Origin: Oxyruncus cristatus
Taxonomy: Eukaryota > Chordata > Aves > Passeriformes > Cotingidae
Length of the DNA: 64,000 bases
Direction of reading: 5' to 3'
NCBI GenBank assembly: GCA_013399855.1
Contig: VXAY01003830.1
Coordinates: 725,278-789,277, forward strand
In this document: positions 11,644-23,400 of the stretch, piece after piece
Layout of the letters: every line of letters begins with the position of its first letter
Numbering within the stretch: position 1 is the stretch's first letter
Notes under the pieces: model-generated
What the model was told of the DNA's origin: nothing
The model's input: the letters and a program-made list of their open reading frames with translations, nothing else
Databases searched by the model: none
Translations under genes and position numbers: made by a program

Positions 11644-13914
11644 CTAAAAAATGAATGGTCTCAAGTTAGAGAGCTGCAGTCATAAAAAATTAAAGGAACC
11701 TGCCTTCAGGAGTCTGTAAGGCCAAATAGCATTTTACAGCTTCAGACACATATATTTGCATTTCACATTGTGAGTATGAACTTAATCTGAGCATAGCGAA
11801 TAAACGCAGATGTTGATTCAGCTGCAAAAAGCTGGAATTTAACACTGGATTTTGCTACACTCAAATGGAAAATTGACCTGAGTAGTTCTGCATGCAGAGA
11901 AAGACTTTGTAGTTCCACAGAATGGGAAATTAACTGGCTAGACAGTAAGTCTGGGGAAGCAAAGATATGAGCTGGAAGCATTTAGACCTGGAGTGTTGCC
12001 CAGTCCAAAAAGGCAACAATCCAGCATTACTCAGGTCTATATATTCAAAACTTTAACTTGTGACACACTAATGAGCATAGCCACAGTGTAGCAGACTTTG
12101 CTTTCTGTCATACACATTTATGAAGCTTGTTGGGCAGTGGTCATGACATTTTTTCCACATGTACCTTATTTGCACAAAATTGTTTCTGGGTTTGTGCCTA
12201 ATGTTCCCAATATACAGGAACAGACACTTCAGTAATTCATCCACTCAAAAGTAATGGGCCTCCAATGAACAAGTGATTCATCAAAACAGTGAGTTGTTTT
12301 CTTTTACTACCACTACCCTGCAGGCACCCAACACATTTGGCTTGACTGGTTAAAACACAAGTTACCATCTCTCCCACACAGAACACCAGACTCTGAAATG
12401 GACAGCAGATTATTTATAGAAAGACCGTAACAAGATGCTGCACAGAAGGACACAAGCACACAAACACTTAGAGCTACTCTGGTAAACTGCATGGTTGCAT
12501 CTAGCTCACCTGAACTCCTGGAGTATCTTGCACTTGGATGGCCAACATCTCTCCATCTATCTGGATGTGCCTGCTGTAGAGATTACCTGACAAAAACACC
12601 AACAGGTTCACAAATGCAGCCACCACTCTGCAGACAAATGTTGCTTCTCCTGCCCATTAGTTGCGTAGAGAAAGTTGTATTGCCACTCATGAGGCAAGAA
12701 ACCAGTGTTATAAGCTTTCTGTGGTTAACAATGTTTATGATGTTACTAGAAGCCTGGGATTAAATCTTGCATTGATTTGTTTGAAGCTTGGTATTTAAGA
12801 GTGTGCAACTTGGAACTTAATCACTTCTTATTACCACTTCACTCTATTTTGGCTTGGATGATAAAGGTTAAGTGCAAAATAACCAGCTTTTATTACACAG
12901 AAGAGCAGATTGCTTGTTATTTTGTATTTACACACTTTAGTAAAGCGCATTGCTGGTTGGCCTGTAAGATTTGCTGGGTTGGTTTGTTTGGTTTTCGTTT
13001 GTTAGGCTTTTTGAAGTAATTTTCTCAACAGAATGCTGCATATTTTACATCGGCATTAGTTTAGACTCCCCACTGTGCTCACTGAAGTACATAACATCAC
13101 CCCTCCATTTTCCCCTTTAAGCTGGCCTTGCCTAGACCGTGTGGATCCCGGCACACAGTTTGCAAAGAACAGCACAACAGTAGGTTTACAGAATGTTTTC
13201 TTGTTTCAGCTAAAAGACTCCTTCAAAAAGGGGCACTTTCACCACATAAAGCGAATTCTGTCAGAGACCAGGGCTGCAGTACAACCCACCTGTAGGGCTG
13301 CTGCGGTCACAAACCGTGTGTGGCTCTGCCTGGTCTCTGCCCCTCTCGGAGCAGACCGGGGAGGGGAACAGCTCTCAGCGAGGACACCCCGCGGCGGCTC
13401 GGGCCGAAGGCAGCACCTGCAGGGTGCCCCCCCAGCCCCGGGGAACGGGTCGCTCTCCCTTTCCCACCCGTAACGCGGCTCTGAGCCGGGCTCTGCGCTC
13501 TCACTCCCAGGGCGCGCACCCCGCGCCGTCCAGTCCGGGCACCCCCGGGGAGGCCCCGCTCCCCGTTCTCCTCCCCTCGCGGTAACCCCCTCCCCGATCC
13601 CCATCCCGGCGGGAACAAAGCCGCGCCGCCGCTCGCCTACCTGCGTTCCGCTCGTAGTCGCCGATGAACCGCCGGGTGAGGAACCGCACCACGAGCGCTG
13701 CGGGCAGGCACAGACAGCACTGTTACAGCCGCGCTCCGCCGGCCCCGCCGCGCCCCGCGCCCGCCTTGCCCGCTCCGCTGCCCCGCTCACCTGTCTTGCC
13801 CACGCCGCTGCCCCCCACCACCGCGATCTTGACGAGGCGGGGCCGGGCGGTGGCGGGGCCGTCCCCGCCGGGCGCGCACTCGGCGATGGTGCACATGCTC
13901 TGCGTCAGGCGCAT
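11176..13914 (-). CDS. RASL11B: RASL11B, Ras-like small GTPase (complete, four coding exons)
   Basis: RASL11B is an atypical Ras-family GTPase without a C-terminal prenylation box. Coding exons (minus) are 13914-13791, 13697-13641, 12586-12510 and 11643-11176; all junctions are GT/AG and phases agree, giving 241 residues (human about 248). The P-loop GGSGVGKT is at residues 34-41, the switch II-equivalent is DTPG at 81-84 rather than DTAG, and the NKAD base-specificity motif is at 146-149. [16 protein letters not shown] and the end [15 protein letters not shown]...VRTVTSV match the recalled RASL11B rather than RASL11A. The start ATG at 13914 is chosen because the following [12 protein letters not shown] matches vertebrate RASL11B; an in-frame ATG 27 bases upstream does not. 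The gene has a CpG promoter and a 3' end facing SCFD2. Confidence 0.97.
11644..12509 (-). other. RASL11B: RASL11B intron 3
   Basis: An intron of 866 bases with GTGAGC donor and TTTTTTAG acceptor. No snoRNA, repeat or other gene was recognised in it. Confidence 0.9.
12510..12586 (-). CDS. RASL11B: RASL11B coding exon 3
   Basis: This 77-base exon encodes [20 protein letters not shown] and then DTPGVQ, containing the switch II-equivalent. The acceptor is TTTTTGTCAG and the donor is GTGAGC. It ends in phase 0. Confidence 0.95.
12587..13640 (-). other. RASL11B: RASL11B intron 2
   Basis: An intron of about 1.05 kb. Its 5' part (from roughly 13300) is GC-rich and belongs to the promoter CpG island. 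The apparent long open frames in that part are GC-driven shadows. Confidence 0.9.
13641..13697 (-). CDS. RASL11B: RASL11B coding exon 2
   Basis: This 57-base exon encodes [19 protein letters not shown], the switch I-side segment. The acceptor is CCCGCAG and the donor is GTAGGC. Its first base completes codon 42 and its last base starts codon 61. Confidence 0.95.
13791..13914 (-). CDS. RASL11B: RASL11B coding exon 1
   Basis: It encodes residues 1-41 and the first base of codon 42, from MRLTQSMC through the P-loop GGSGVGKT. The donor after GGCAAGACAG is GTGAGC. The segment before LVKIAVVG is glycine/alanine rich and slightly shorter than the human one. Confidence 0.95.
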
Positions 13915-14125
13915 CCCCGCTCCGCAGCCCGCCACCCGCACCCGGCGCCGCCGCTCCCCCGGACCTTTTCTCGCCCCCGCGTCCCGCCCCGGCCAGCGGC
14001 GGCCACTCAGCGGGACCGAATCCCCCGAGCCCCGCCCCGAGTCCCGCCCCGGGCCCCGCCCGCCGGACAGGGGGGAGCGGCTGCGGGGAGGGGATGCGGA
14101 GGCCCCCGGGGTTCTCGACGGGTAG

Positions 14126-16120
14126 TGGAGGCTGTCAGAAAAGAGGAGTTTGTGTCTGTGTGTGACCTCCCCACTTTTGTGGGGTCAAACACCTGCGGCA
14201 CAAAGAGTTCCCGAAAATCTCACGGCCGGGGTCGTCTCCCAAAATCCTTCCAGGCTGACTGAAACGCGCGCGGCGTGTGTAAGAGCTCAGTCACCTGCCT
14301 GGCTCCCAGCCTGGCGGGGAACATCGGTCCTGTGGGTGTCGGTCTGTGTGCACCTGCCATCCCACACCTCCCTCCATCCACCTCCGGATGCTTTGCCTTC
14401 TTGCCTTGCCTTCCCTTGCGTTTTGAAATAACCACACAAAGTAGGAGCCGACTGAAACCAGAGCGGCTGTAACTGTGAAGAAAAGAGTTCAAACCAAGGG
14501 ATGAGGCTGAGGAAGGTCTGTGTCCTCTCAGCTTGGTAGTAAGACACAGAACGAGGGGGAGACGGGGAGAGAAATCGAGGATGTGGCAATGGTTAAAGAA
14601 ACAGAAGATAATGGCAAGGGAGGAGAATTGTAAACGAGAGACGGATGGGAAACGGAAGACTGTACCAGCCTAGGCACAGGGAGCAGTCCATGTAAAGCAC
14701 TTGGAACAGCTGCTGGCATAAGCAGGAGCCTGAGCAGCAAAATGGAGGAATAAAACCTGCCGACCCGTCAAGCAAAGCTTGCTAGGAGGGAGGTAACAGA
14801 GGAGGATAAAATCATTCTCCCATATTCAGGAAAGAGACCTCATAGTAAAGGCCACTAGATAACACTGAACGCCAATTACGAAAATAAAAATAAACAAACA
14901 AACAAACAAATAAATTTTAAAAAGCAATTGACCCAAAGTGTTCGGCTCAAAACCCCAGCAGGGAAAAATGTTAAAAGAGAGTCAGGGATAGAACTGGGTA
15001 ACATTGGCCAAAGATGGGCACTATCTCATCAAACACGCATTTGTGCAGAGCTTTCTATAAGCTCCAAAGCTACATTTGCACATGGAAAAAAAGATAATGG
15101 GAATATAATGAAAACAAATTCTGCTCCTGCAGTAGCTGCTGCATTCCCATATATAAAGGTGAGATCAGATTCTGAACAACACCTCGGGCTGAGCCGTGCT
15201 GGGTACAAGAGAAGAGCAGCTCTTTGCCAGCTACCAGACCAACACCAGAGGTGATGGTGGTCCAGCTTTGTGAGTAGTGAGAATATTGTAAGACTAACTA
15301 CATACTGACTCATAGGGGGGAAAAATACTTCCTAGATGCAGTTTAAAATAAATAGATGGGTAAAACATAGATTTATAAAAAGCTGTTAGAAATCAAAAGG
15401 GGTAAGAGTAAGAAATATAATTAGAAAAAAAAATCAACAAGGTTGAAGAACTCAAGGCCTTGAATACAAAGGAAATACTGGATTTCTTTGTTCCAGAGCA
15501 GCAGAAATGACCTGGACATTGTATCTTGAGCAAAGGGAAAGGGTTTCACAGAAGATTTCCTGGCATGTTGGTAACTAAGGTCACTGAAAATAGAAAACTT
15601 AAAAGTACAAGTGAGGAGGATCACTCTCATAAGAAAGTTTTGTCTTCAGGATGCAGAAATGCAGAAGATAAATAGTGTCAGCTAGAAGTAGTTCAACCAC
15701 AGAAAAAGAAACAGGCCTGTCATGCAGTGAGAAGGGTGTACAAACTGAAGGATGTCTGGCAATATTTAGAAAACCAATAAGAATTTTGCTTCCAATTTTA
15801 ATAAAGATTATGTGAAAGATGGATGCAGAAGGAAGATCAGTAATGGGAAGAAAATCATAGGTAATTACTGAAGTGGGGAAAAACAAATGATCTTGTCCAG
15901 AGTGCAGACAGGCCAAGTGTATGAAGATGAGGATGATAGGAGCAGGAAGTTTTACTGTAGCGCTCAAGTCAGTCTGGAAGACTTGCATTAAAGAAAGGGA
16001 GGGAAATAATTTACAATAATTGGGAAAAATTTTGAAGGAAAGAATAATTAAAGGTGTGGGGATAAATGGGATAAAAATGAAGTATGTGATTAAGTGAGAT
16101 GTTTCTTCAGCAGGAGATCT
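14126..16120. other. Intergenic, no gene recognised
   Basis: Upstream flank of RASL11B. It holds an AAAC microsatellite at about 14892-14913 and otherwise purine-rich DNA on the plus strand. The 129-codon minus frame at 15599-15988 resembles no family I recognise and probably reflects the composition. Confidence 0.6.
14892..14913 (+). repeat. (AAAC)n microsatellite
   Basis: Five to six copies of AAAC followed by AAAT are visible. Confidence 0.85.
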
Positions 16121-16149
16121 TTGCCTGATACAACTTTGTTTCCCTTATT

Positions 16150-16560
16150 CTTCAAGAAAGGCAATGTGGTAGATGTAATCTATTTGGGATCAAAAATACC
16201 TGATGCTGTCCAGACAGGAAACAGCTGTTGAAGCAGAAAAGTGAGATCAGGAGATAACGACAGAGGGGTGTTTTATATGGGAAGTGTCAGACTAAAGAAA
16301 AGTGCTCTGTGTGATTCATCAGTACTCCTGTCGTCCTTCATATTTTCATTACAGTGGTGTCATCAAGAGCACAAGCATGCTAATGAAATCTGCTGTTGAC
16401 AGAGCCAGGAGACATCACCAAACAGGGCTGGGAATACTATAGTGGAGAAACTGCATGCCTCTTAGAACAGGTTTAATGAAAATACAATTAAACTCAACAA
16501 TACCAATGACATGCAGAGATTAATCACAAAAATTTCTTCCACTGGCTGTAAGATCAGCAC
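16150..16560 (+). mobile_element. Possible ancient CR1-like LINE remnant
   Basis: Translation near 16160-16215 gives KGNVVDVIYLGSKIPDAV, which resembles the CR1 reverse transcriptase motif of the form GKAVDVVYLDFSKAFDTV. The frame is not maintained and the rest is too decayed to assign. An old plus-strand LINE copy is likely but not proven. Confidence 0.4.
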
Positions 16561-16696
16561 TTGGATAAGAGAGAGTAGTTAATCGTGAGATGAGTAGGAG
16601 CTATGTAAAAAGGGAAATGTCAGATAAGTAATTTCAGAAAAGACCTGAAGTACAGTATGTGATTCTGTTGTCCAGCCAAGAGTAAATCACTGTTTT

Positions 16697-16870
16697 TGTC
16701 ATGGTTTAACCACAGTCAGCAACCAAGTACAACCACACAGCTGCTTGCTTACTCCCCACTGCCCGCCTTCATGGGGTGGAGAATCAGAGAAAGTAAAACT
16801 CGTGGGTTGACATAAGAACAGTTCAATAATTAAAACAAAATAAAATGTACAAAAGTGAGGCTTGGGAAAT
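16697..16870 (+). mobile_element. ERVL-type LTR fragment (avian)
   Basis: The text starts TGTCATGGTTTAACCACAGT, followed by CAGCAACCAAGTAC, an ACTCCCCACTGCCC stretch, and AACTCGTGGGTTGACATAAG. This is the recurrent LTR head seen across avian genomes, about as I recall it. The right end is unclear. No internal retroviral genes were seen. Confidence 0.6.
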
Positions 16871-17151
16871 GGGGGAGCCAGAAAAGTTAAAATTACGAGC
16901 CAATGTCAGCATGAGAATAAGTCAGTATAAGCTCAGCTGGAGTAGCAAAACACCAGAAGAGACCACTAACAAGAGTGACCACTAACAAGTCTAATTTCTC
17001 TAGATTTGAGCTGGAGGATTTTATAGAAGAAATACATGCTGTGACTAACTTCAGTGGAAATGAGATTTGATGATCCTTTCTAGAGGCCTACAGAGAATAT
17101 TCTAACACCATTCCATAAATAAATATTTAGACCTAACATATAGCAATGCAT

Positions 17152-17441
17152 ACAGCAAAGTGTCTCCAACATGAAGAGGTGTAGTAGAAAAGGGGAAAAT
17201 GGGAAAGGGTGATGAAAATAAGACCATGCCTTAATAAATTGTTTTTTTAAAGGAGATGATTGTCGGAGGAGGAAGCTGCAGACACCCGATGGTTCATCTA
17301 GCAAGCTCATTTATTATTACATACCGCACACANACAGCAAAGTGTCTCCAACATGAAGAGGTGTAGTAGAAAAGGGGAAATGGGAAAGGGTGATGAAAAT
17401 AAGACCATGCCTTAATAAATTGTTTTTTTAAAGGAGATGAT
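17152..17441. repeat. 108/109-bp direct duplication flanking an LTR end and an N
   Basis: The block at 17152-17260 recurs at 17334-17441 with one length difference in an A run. Between the copies lie 72 bases starting TGTCGGAGG and a single N at 17333. This is either an unmerged assembly overlap or a partly assembled insertion; see the finding on this locus. Confidence 0.9.
17261..17332 (-). mobile_element. Terminal fragment of an ERV LTR
   Basis: On the minus strand this reads as an LTR 3' end: an AATAAATGAGC poly(A)-signal context, then R/U5-like sequence ending CTTCCTCCTCCGACA. It stops at an N, so the remainder is missing from the assembly. The plus-strand edge TGTCGG falls exactly where the flanking duplicated sequence is interrupted. 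Confidence 0.55.
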
Positions 17442-17442
17442 T

Positions 17443-20400
17443 AATTAGGGACTGGGTGAAAGTGCTAAAATAACTGGAGAATGGAATCTTCTTCCTCTGT
17501 CTCAAAACACCAAAAGCAAAACAATCAGGCAGACTGAAAGGTGGAAATTCTGGAAAAACTGAGATACAAAATGCATTCTTATAAAACATATGTTTGAGTC
17601 ACTGAGTCGATTGTTGTAGGAAGGCACTGGGACAAAAATTAAAATTATCTCTGTACCAAGAAGAAGTGCACATTTATAAATTATGAGGAGATGCATTTTT
17701 CAGTAGTTTGTGCTAGCATAGAATTCATAAGCAGCAGTAAACCATCCTCTCAAATTTTGCACAAATGTATTAAGTATTATGGACCAGAAAGAGCTTTAAT
17801 GTGGTTTGGGGAGGCTTTCTCATCCATCCGTCTTTTTAATAACAAATGCCATGTCATCCTGTCAGTTAGGCAGAAGTGACTGCTGTCAGAAACGAGGCCT
17901 TAGCCCGGATGGTCGTGGATTGGAGCTGGTGTGAATGCACACTTCCATACTCCAGGGACACATTCCTGAAGTATACTTTATGCCACTGTACGGAGGGTAT
18001 GTTTGTATGCAGTTTACACCTGTGATAAAGACACTTCCATTAACAGCCAGGGAATAAACCTTACTTTGTTATCTAATGCCTTGGTAATTCTAATGCACGT
18101 CTTCAGAGAAAAAAGTGCTGTGGACACAGTGTTCAGAAAAACAAAGTCTGCTCATTCCAGATAAGTATTTACTTCCCAAAGCACTGTGAGTTCTGTCTTT
18201 GGTGCTTTATAAGAGTAAGTACAAGAAAGCTCCCTTTTTATGGCACACCACATGTGCCCCACACTCCCAACATATAAAGCTAAGTGGACCAACCCCTGTG
18301 AAAAGCCCAAGAAGACACAAGCTTACCCCTGCTCTCACACAGCCTTGCATCACCTTCCAAGAGCAAAATAAATAAGGGAGGGAGCAGAGATATTAAAAGA
18401 AACTACATAAACAGGAAAACAACTTCTCTCTGTACTGCAAGAGATCTCCTGACCAGCAAAGGCCAAGCTTACCAAGCAAGATAGGATCTTCATTCCAGGG
18501 CAGAGAAAGGGAACAACATGCTCCATGCACCCTCACCTACCCACAGATCCTATGTGGTTTCTATAGCAGCACAATAGCAGACATTTTTCTCTCTCCACAA
18601 GAAAGCCTGACTAATGTTCTGCAATTATATTAGTCTGCATTTTAATCAGATTTTATCTTCTTTTAAGCTTGTATTTTTTTCCTATTTCCTCCTTAAGTAA
18701 TACTACTGAAGTCTAATCCAAGAATTGAAATGCTCAAGGTTTTATTTTTCATTCAGGGCTGCCCATCTGCTGCACTTATTTTTTTGTGCTGGTTTGTCCC
18801 TTCACAGTACAAGCAGTTTTTCTGCATGCAGAGTGCTGGTTTGATCTGAAGAGTATCTGGGGTGGGGGGAGTGGAAGCCCCAATTACAGTATCTTTTGAA
18901 TTAATAGAAGCTCTAATACTTAACTCAAAAATGTGTGAGAGAGAGCATAGCAGAATTTTTGTTTTCCATTTGAAGAATGCCTCAGAATCTATATTAAGCC
19001 CTCTAAAAACTGTGGCATTAAAATGCCATTAACAGCCTCTTTAAATCTCACCTGATGTTATAACAGAGTCAATTCATGAGAGTTGCATTAGGAAAGGTCA
19101 GCGACAAGTCGTGCTGTGCCAGGCAAACTGTAAGATGATGCTTACACAGGCATAGGAGCGCTGGGACTGGTACAACTTCTCTCAGTTACTAAGCAAATGA
19201 AGAGCTTGTTGCATATGCATTCTGCAAGTTTAACCTCTGCAGATCCTTTAACTTCATGGAGTCATCACCCAGAAGTTGTGTCCCTGAAACTACAGAGAGG
19301 AAAAGCATTGTTGTGGTTACCAACTCTCCAAATTTCAGCAGGCACATCTGGGCGTGCAGCAACTGGCCCTGCAGCTGTGCTGGTGAGAGGCCCTGGGTTC
19401 ACACGTCCTGCCATGCTCAGGGGTTCAGCCAGGATGGCACAAGCCCTCACTGAACACTGCTTGAGCTGACCTTGTGCTTAAGTGGAAAGATACCGAAATC
19501 TTCAAATTTCTAATGTAACTTCACAAGAAGGATGTAAATTCAAGTCATGTCTACATACTACAACAGAAAGTTATGATGAGTGAATGTGTAGGTTGCAAAG
19601 TCAAATGAAGAAAATATAGGAAATGCCAGAAATAAGATTGCCTGGGCAACCTTAACTCATCCTCCCACAGGCATATGCATTTTATTAGAGCCTTAGTTGC
19701 ATAATGTCCCACAATTACACTGTCTCCTGTCATACTGGCAGTCTGTCTTCTATTTGCCCATGGGAACAGAGCACCTAAATATACTTAAAGATCTGGATGT
19801 TAATTCAGCATTTCTTTTAAATCCTCCATTAATCAGCCCATGGTGCAACACAGAAGGTATTCCCTTTGTACAGGAATTACTAACCCCTTTATAGGCTTGT
19901 CATGGTGTATAGCAAAGATACATGAGAAAAGGTCAAACTCCAAGTCAACTAGGCTGCCTAAGTCTGGCATGTGCCTCTCACTCCAACTCCTTTCAGTTTC
20001 TACCTTGTCTTTTACCACCTCAATGCTTTATACACCCAAATATAATGTAACTGCATTGAAGCAGGGACTGCAGCCCCAAAGTTTCTGTGATGAGCAGTGA
20101 AAACACAGAAAGAGTCCTTCCTTCTCTTTACCTGAGTGCACATCAAATCCCTCAGGACACTGGAAAAACTCTGATAGAAAGACTGAGGGAACCACATCTC
20201 AGACAACATGCTAGACCAGGTCTCTGAGCTTGCTTCATAAATGTCACAGACCTGGGCCCAAGGGCTTCCATGACAACCTGAATATACAGGAGGGAAGCGT
20301 GAGAGCAAGGCATGTTAAGGCAGGTATCTGACAGGGAAAAGTGGTAGGATGGGTGAGAGCCCTCCAGGAGTACCAGGCACAGTCTTCCCACCCATGCTCC

Positions 20401-23400
20401 TGCTGTAACTGGTGAAGCAAGGGACTGTGAGGGCAATCAACAATTTACAAGAAACCAGGAGGAAAGATAGTCTTGTTTAGGCTAGCAAATGGTGTCTATG
20501 AGGGGCATGATAACTACCTGCTTCTAACTAACATGAGAGGGATCATGGAGGACAGCAGAGCTACTTACAGAAAGCAACTCACCAGAGGCTTTTCCTTATG
20601 AGTGGGTTTTGCAGACTTTAAATGCCTAAGGGAACTAGGCACTCCATTCCTCATACCTTTCAGTAAGAAATGGATCCACATGCCATTTTACAAATGCAAT
20701 TGTTGTTAACAATTTGTAACAGTTTAAAAAAAGTCTGTAGCTATAGAGATCTCCATAAGGAATGAGGTGATCCAAAACATTTTTTCAATATCCAAACCAG
20801 TTAAACAATAAAAAGGTAATGGAAGATTGGGAAGTAAATTATTCCCACTTGGGAAACACTACTAGCAAGCTATATAACTATATAGATATGCAGGCTATAA
20901 GAAGCTGACTAATGTATTCTGTTTCCCTGAGTTTCTGTATCATAAATTTCTATATTCTGTTTTGTTTGAAGCTAAAGACCATTGGTGACTTCATGAAGGA
21001 TGTGTTTTAAAGCATTTAAATGAGCAAGGATTTCTCTCTAAGAGGCGGTCTTAACAGTCTTAAAAACATTTTATTCATCAAAGTTTCAGAATCATGATTA
21101 GCATTCACACAATTACTATACAGGCAGATGACTACAGATAGGCAGCCAAAAATTGTCAGAGGAATGGCATTCATTTTTATTAGCAAAAAAAATGAGACTC
21201 TGCAGCTACTGCAACACCCAACATTTTAATAGCAATTCATTTTTCAACAATACACTGTTCAGCTGGCTAAACATGCACAAGGATTAAACACAGGAAGCTT
21301 AAGAGCAGGCTCTGTCAGCTATGTTTGTTTTCTATAAATCCCTTTGTGATGATGATGAACTGCACCATAACAGAGAAGAATGGTTTAGTGTTATTGCATA
21401 GATGACTCATATAGCATCTACAATTTGACAAGAGCAGAGGTTTTTGGTTTGGATTTTTTTTCTTCTAAATAAAGCAACCAGTCAGTCCAAAAATAGAAGT
21501 AACGCTTAGAAGAATGCAGCTCCTAGAGGAATTACAAATTCCAACTACTGAAAACACAGAGGTTGGTATGCTGGGGCATCTCTGCTGAGGATATTGTGTG
21601 AAAGCCATTAACTCTTCATCTGGAATGTAAATCTATGCCATCCAAATGGGATTTAAGCATTTCAAGGTAGAACTTAAGTTCCCGGCTGGAACTTGATTTA
21701 ACCGGTTGGGCAATTTTCATGGTCATTTTTGTATTTGCTTTCTTGCTCAGACCCCAGAGTTATTTGCCCTGTGCTACCTGCAGCGCTGTGGTGTGGTATG
21801 GTTGGAATGGGTCCCCAGGCGAGGAAGGAAATGGAGCCCTGGTCCCGCCAGCTTTTCTCCTCCGTTCACCCCAGCACGGCCTCCCCCACCCGCGGGCTGC
21901 AGGGTAATTGCATGGCTGGTGAAGTCGGAGGAGACACTGCTGCTGCAGCACATTCAATTGCACATTTTAAGGTTTAATGCCATATTAATAATAGGAAGAA
22001 AGAAAAGAAACAACAATTACAGAGAGAAGGAAAGCATTTCCATGTGTTATTTATGCTACAACCGAGCGCTTTTGCCTTCCCCCCAAAATATTTAGGAGCT
22101 CTGAAAATAAATAATCTTGTTTGCTCATAATACCCTGGAGATGTGTTTCTGTGGCTGAACTACTACTTACCTTTAACTCAGTCTCACTGATTTCTCAGAA
22201 ACAAACAGATAAAAAACCCTCAACGTTTGAATCCATTAGTCATGTTTTCTTCAGAATGAATCACAGAAATCTCCACCAAATGATAAAGAAAAATACTGAC
22301 AGAGAACAGCTTATTTTCTAGCTTCTCACTAGAAACTATAGAGGTAAGACCCTCAGACAGGCTGTGCCTGGGTGCCTCATGCACTGAGGCACTGTAGCTC
22401 TGGGTGAGTTTTATCCAGCTGTCTAGAAAGTATCTGTCATTCAAACCAGGTTGAACTACAACCTGAGAGGAAGTTTCTTGTTCACACTGTCTGAAATAAA
22501 GCCCATTACTACTAATTCTTGTTGGACACAGCTGAAGATGTGAAAGAAAACCTGGGCTTAAACTAGTTCCTCTAAGAAAGGTCACTCTCCTGGGTGCATG
22601 CTGGGGCAGCAAGTTTTGTTGAGAGGGGCAAATACGAGGACCAGGGGGCAAGCCAGCTGGCTAAAGACAGAGGGACTTTCTATCTGGATCTGTCGGTGTA
22701 ACATGGGTCTTCCTTAATTTCTGGTTTCCAGGGAGTCATACTATCACAGGATGACCAGAGAAAGGATGCAAATAGAGCACAGCAATTGTTTTTTGTCCAT
22801 ACAGGACAGATGGCTTGGACTGGCAGCAGCCCTGCACATACCAGCAGGCGACTGGGCTCTTTCAAGGCTCTCAGCAGTAGACAAGCCACCGTTTAGGAAG
22901 TAGGACTGGGCCTGATTTTGTTGTTACAAAACATAAAAATCTCTGCAATATAGCCTAAACAATCAAGACAGCCAATGGCTTATCCTCATTTCAGTATTGC
23001 TCCTGCTTAGACCTAACAACAGCTCTGTGCTTTTTGCATCAAGGACATTTTCCTGTGCTTAGAGAAGGGTGCAGAGTGATGGCTTCGGGGCAACTTAGCT
23101 ACCAGTGGGCTTCATCTGACCTTAGGAGTTCTCTGCCTTCACATATTAACTGGCAAAGGGAGCATCAGAGCTACAGTCTCCAAAAATGTTAACGTGAAAT
23201 ACTGCACTTTAAATGTAAGATGAAGGGGCTTCAAATGCAAAGTACTACCCTTTGTCCCTTTTTTTGAGTATGTAAGAAAATGCCTCATTATATATCACTG
23301 TACTACTGATGAAGAATGTATTTTCCTACAGGTTTAGTTCCACTGTTGAAATTAATAAAAATTTACGTTCATTTCCACGATATGGGAATAGAATTGCTAA

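Larger units (their letters stand above)
13300..14120 (-). promoter_or_regulatory. RASL11B: CpG island and promoter region of RASL11B
   Basis: Very GC- and CpG-rich DNA surrounds exon 1. Several CCCGCCCC/CCCCGCCC boxes, consistent with Sp1/KLF sites, cluster at about 13980-14066 just upstream of the coding start. No TATA box was seen. The transcription start is not fixed, but it should lie upstream of 13914 on the minus strand. Confidence 0.65.

Noticed and set aside
13239..13790. 183-codon minus-strand frame over the RASL11B CpG island
   Set aside because: It runs through introns and exon 2 in another frame; GC-rich islands lack stop codons.
15599..15988. 129-codon minus-strand open frame
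   Set aside because: The plus strand is purine-rich here, which depletes stops on the minus strand. No domain was recognised.
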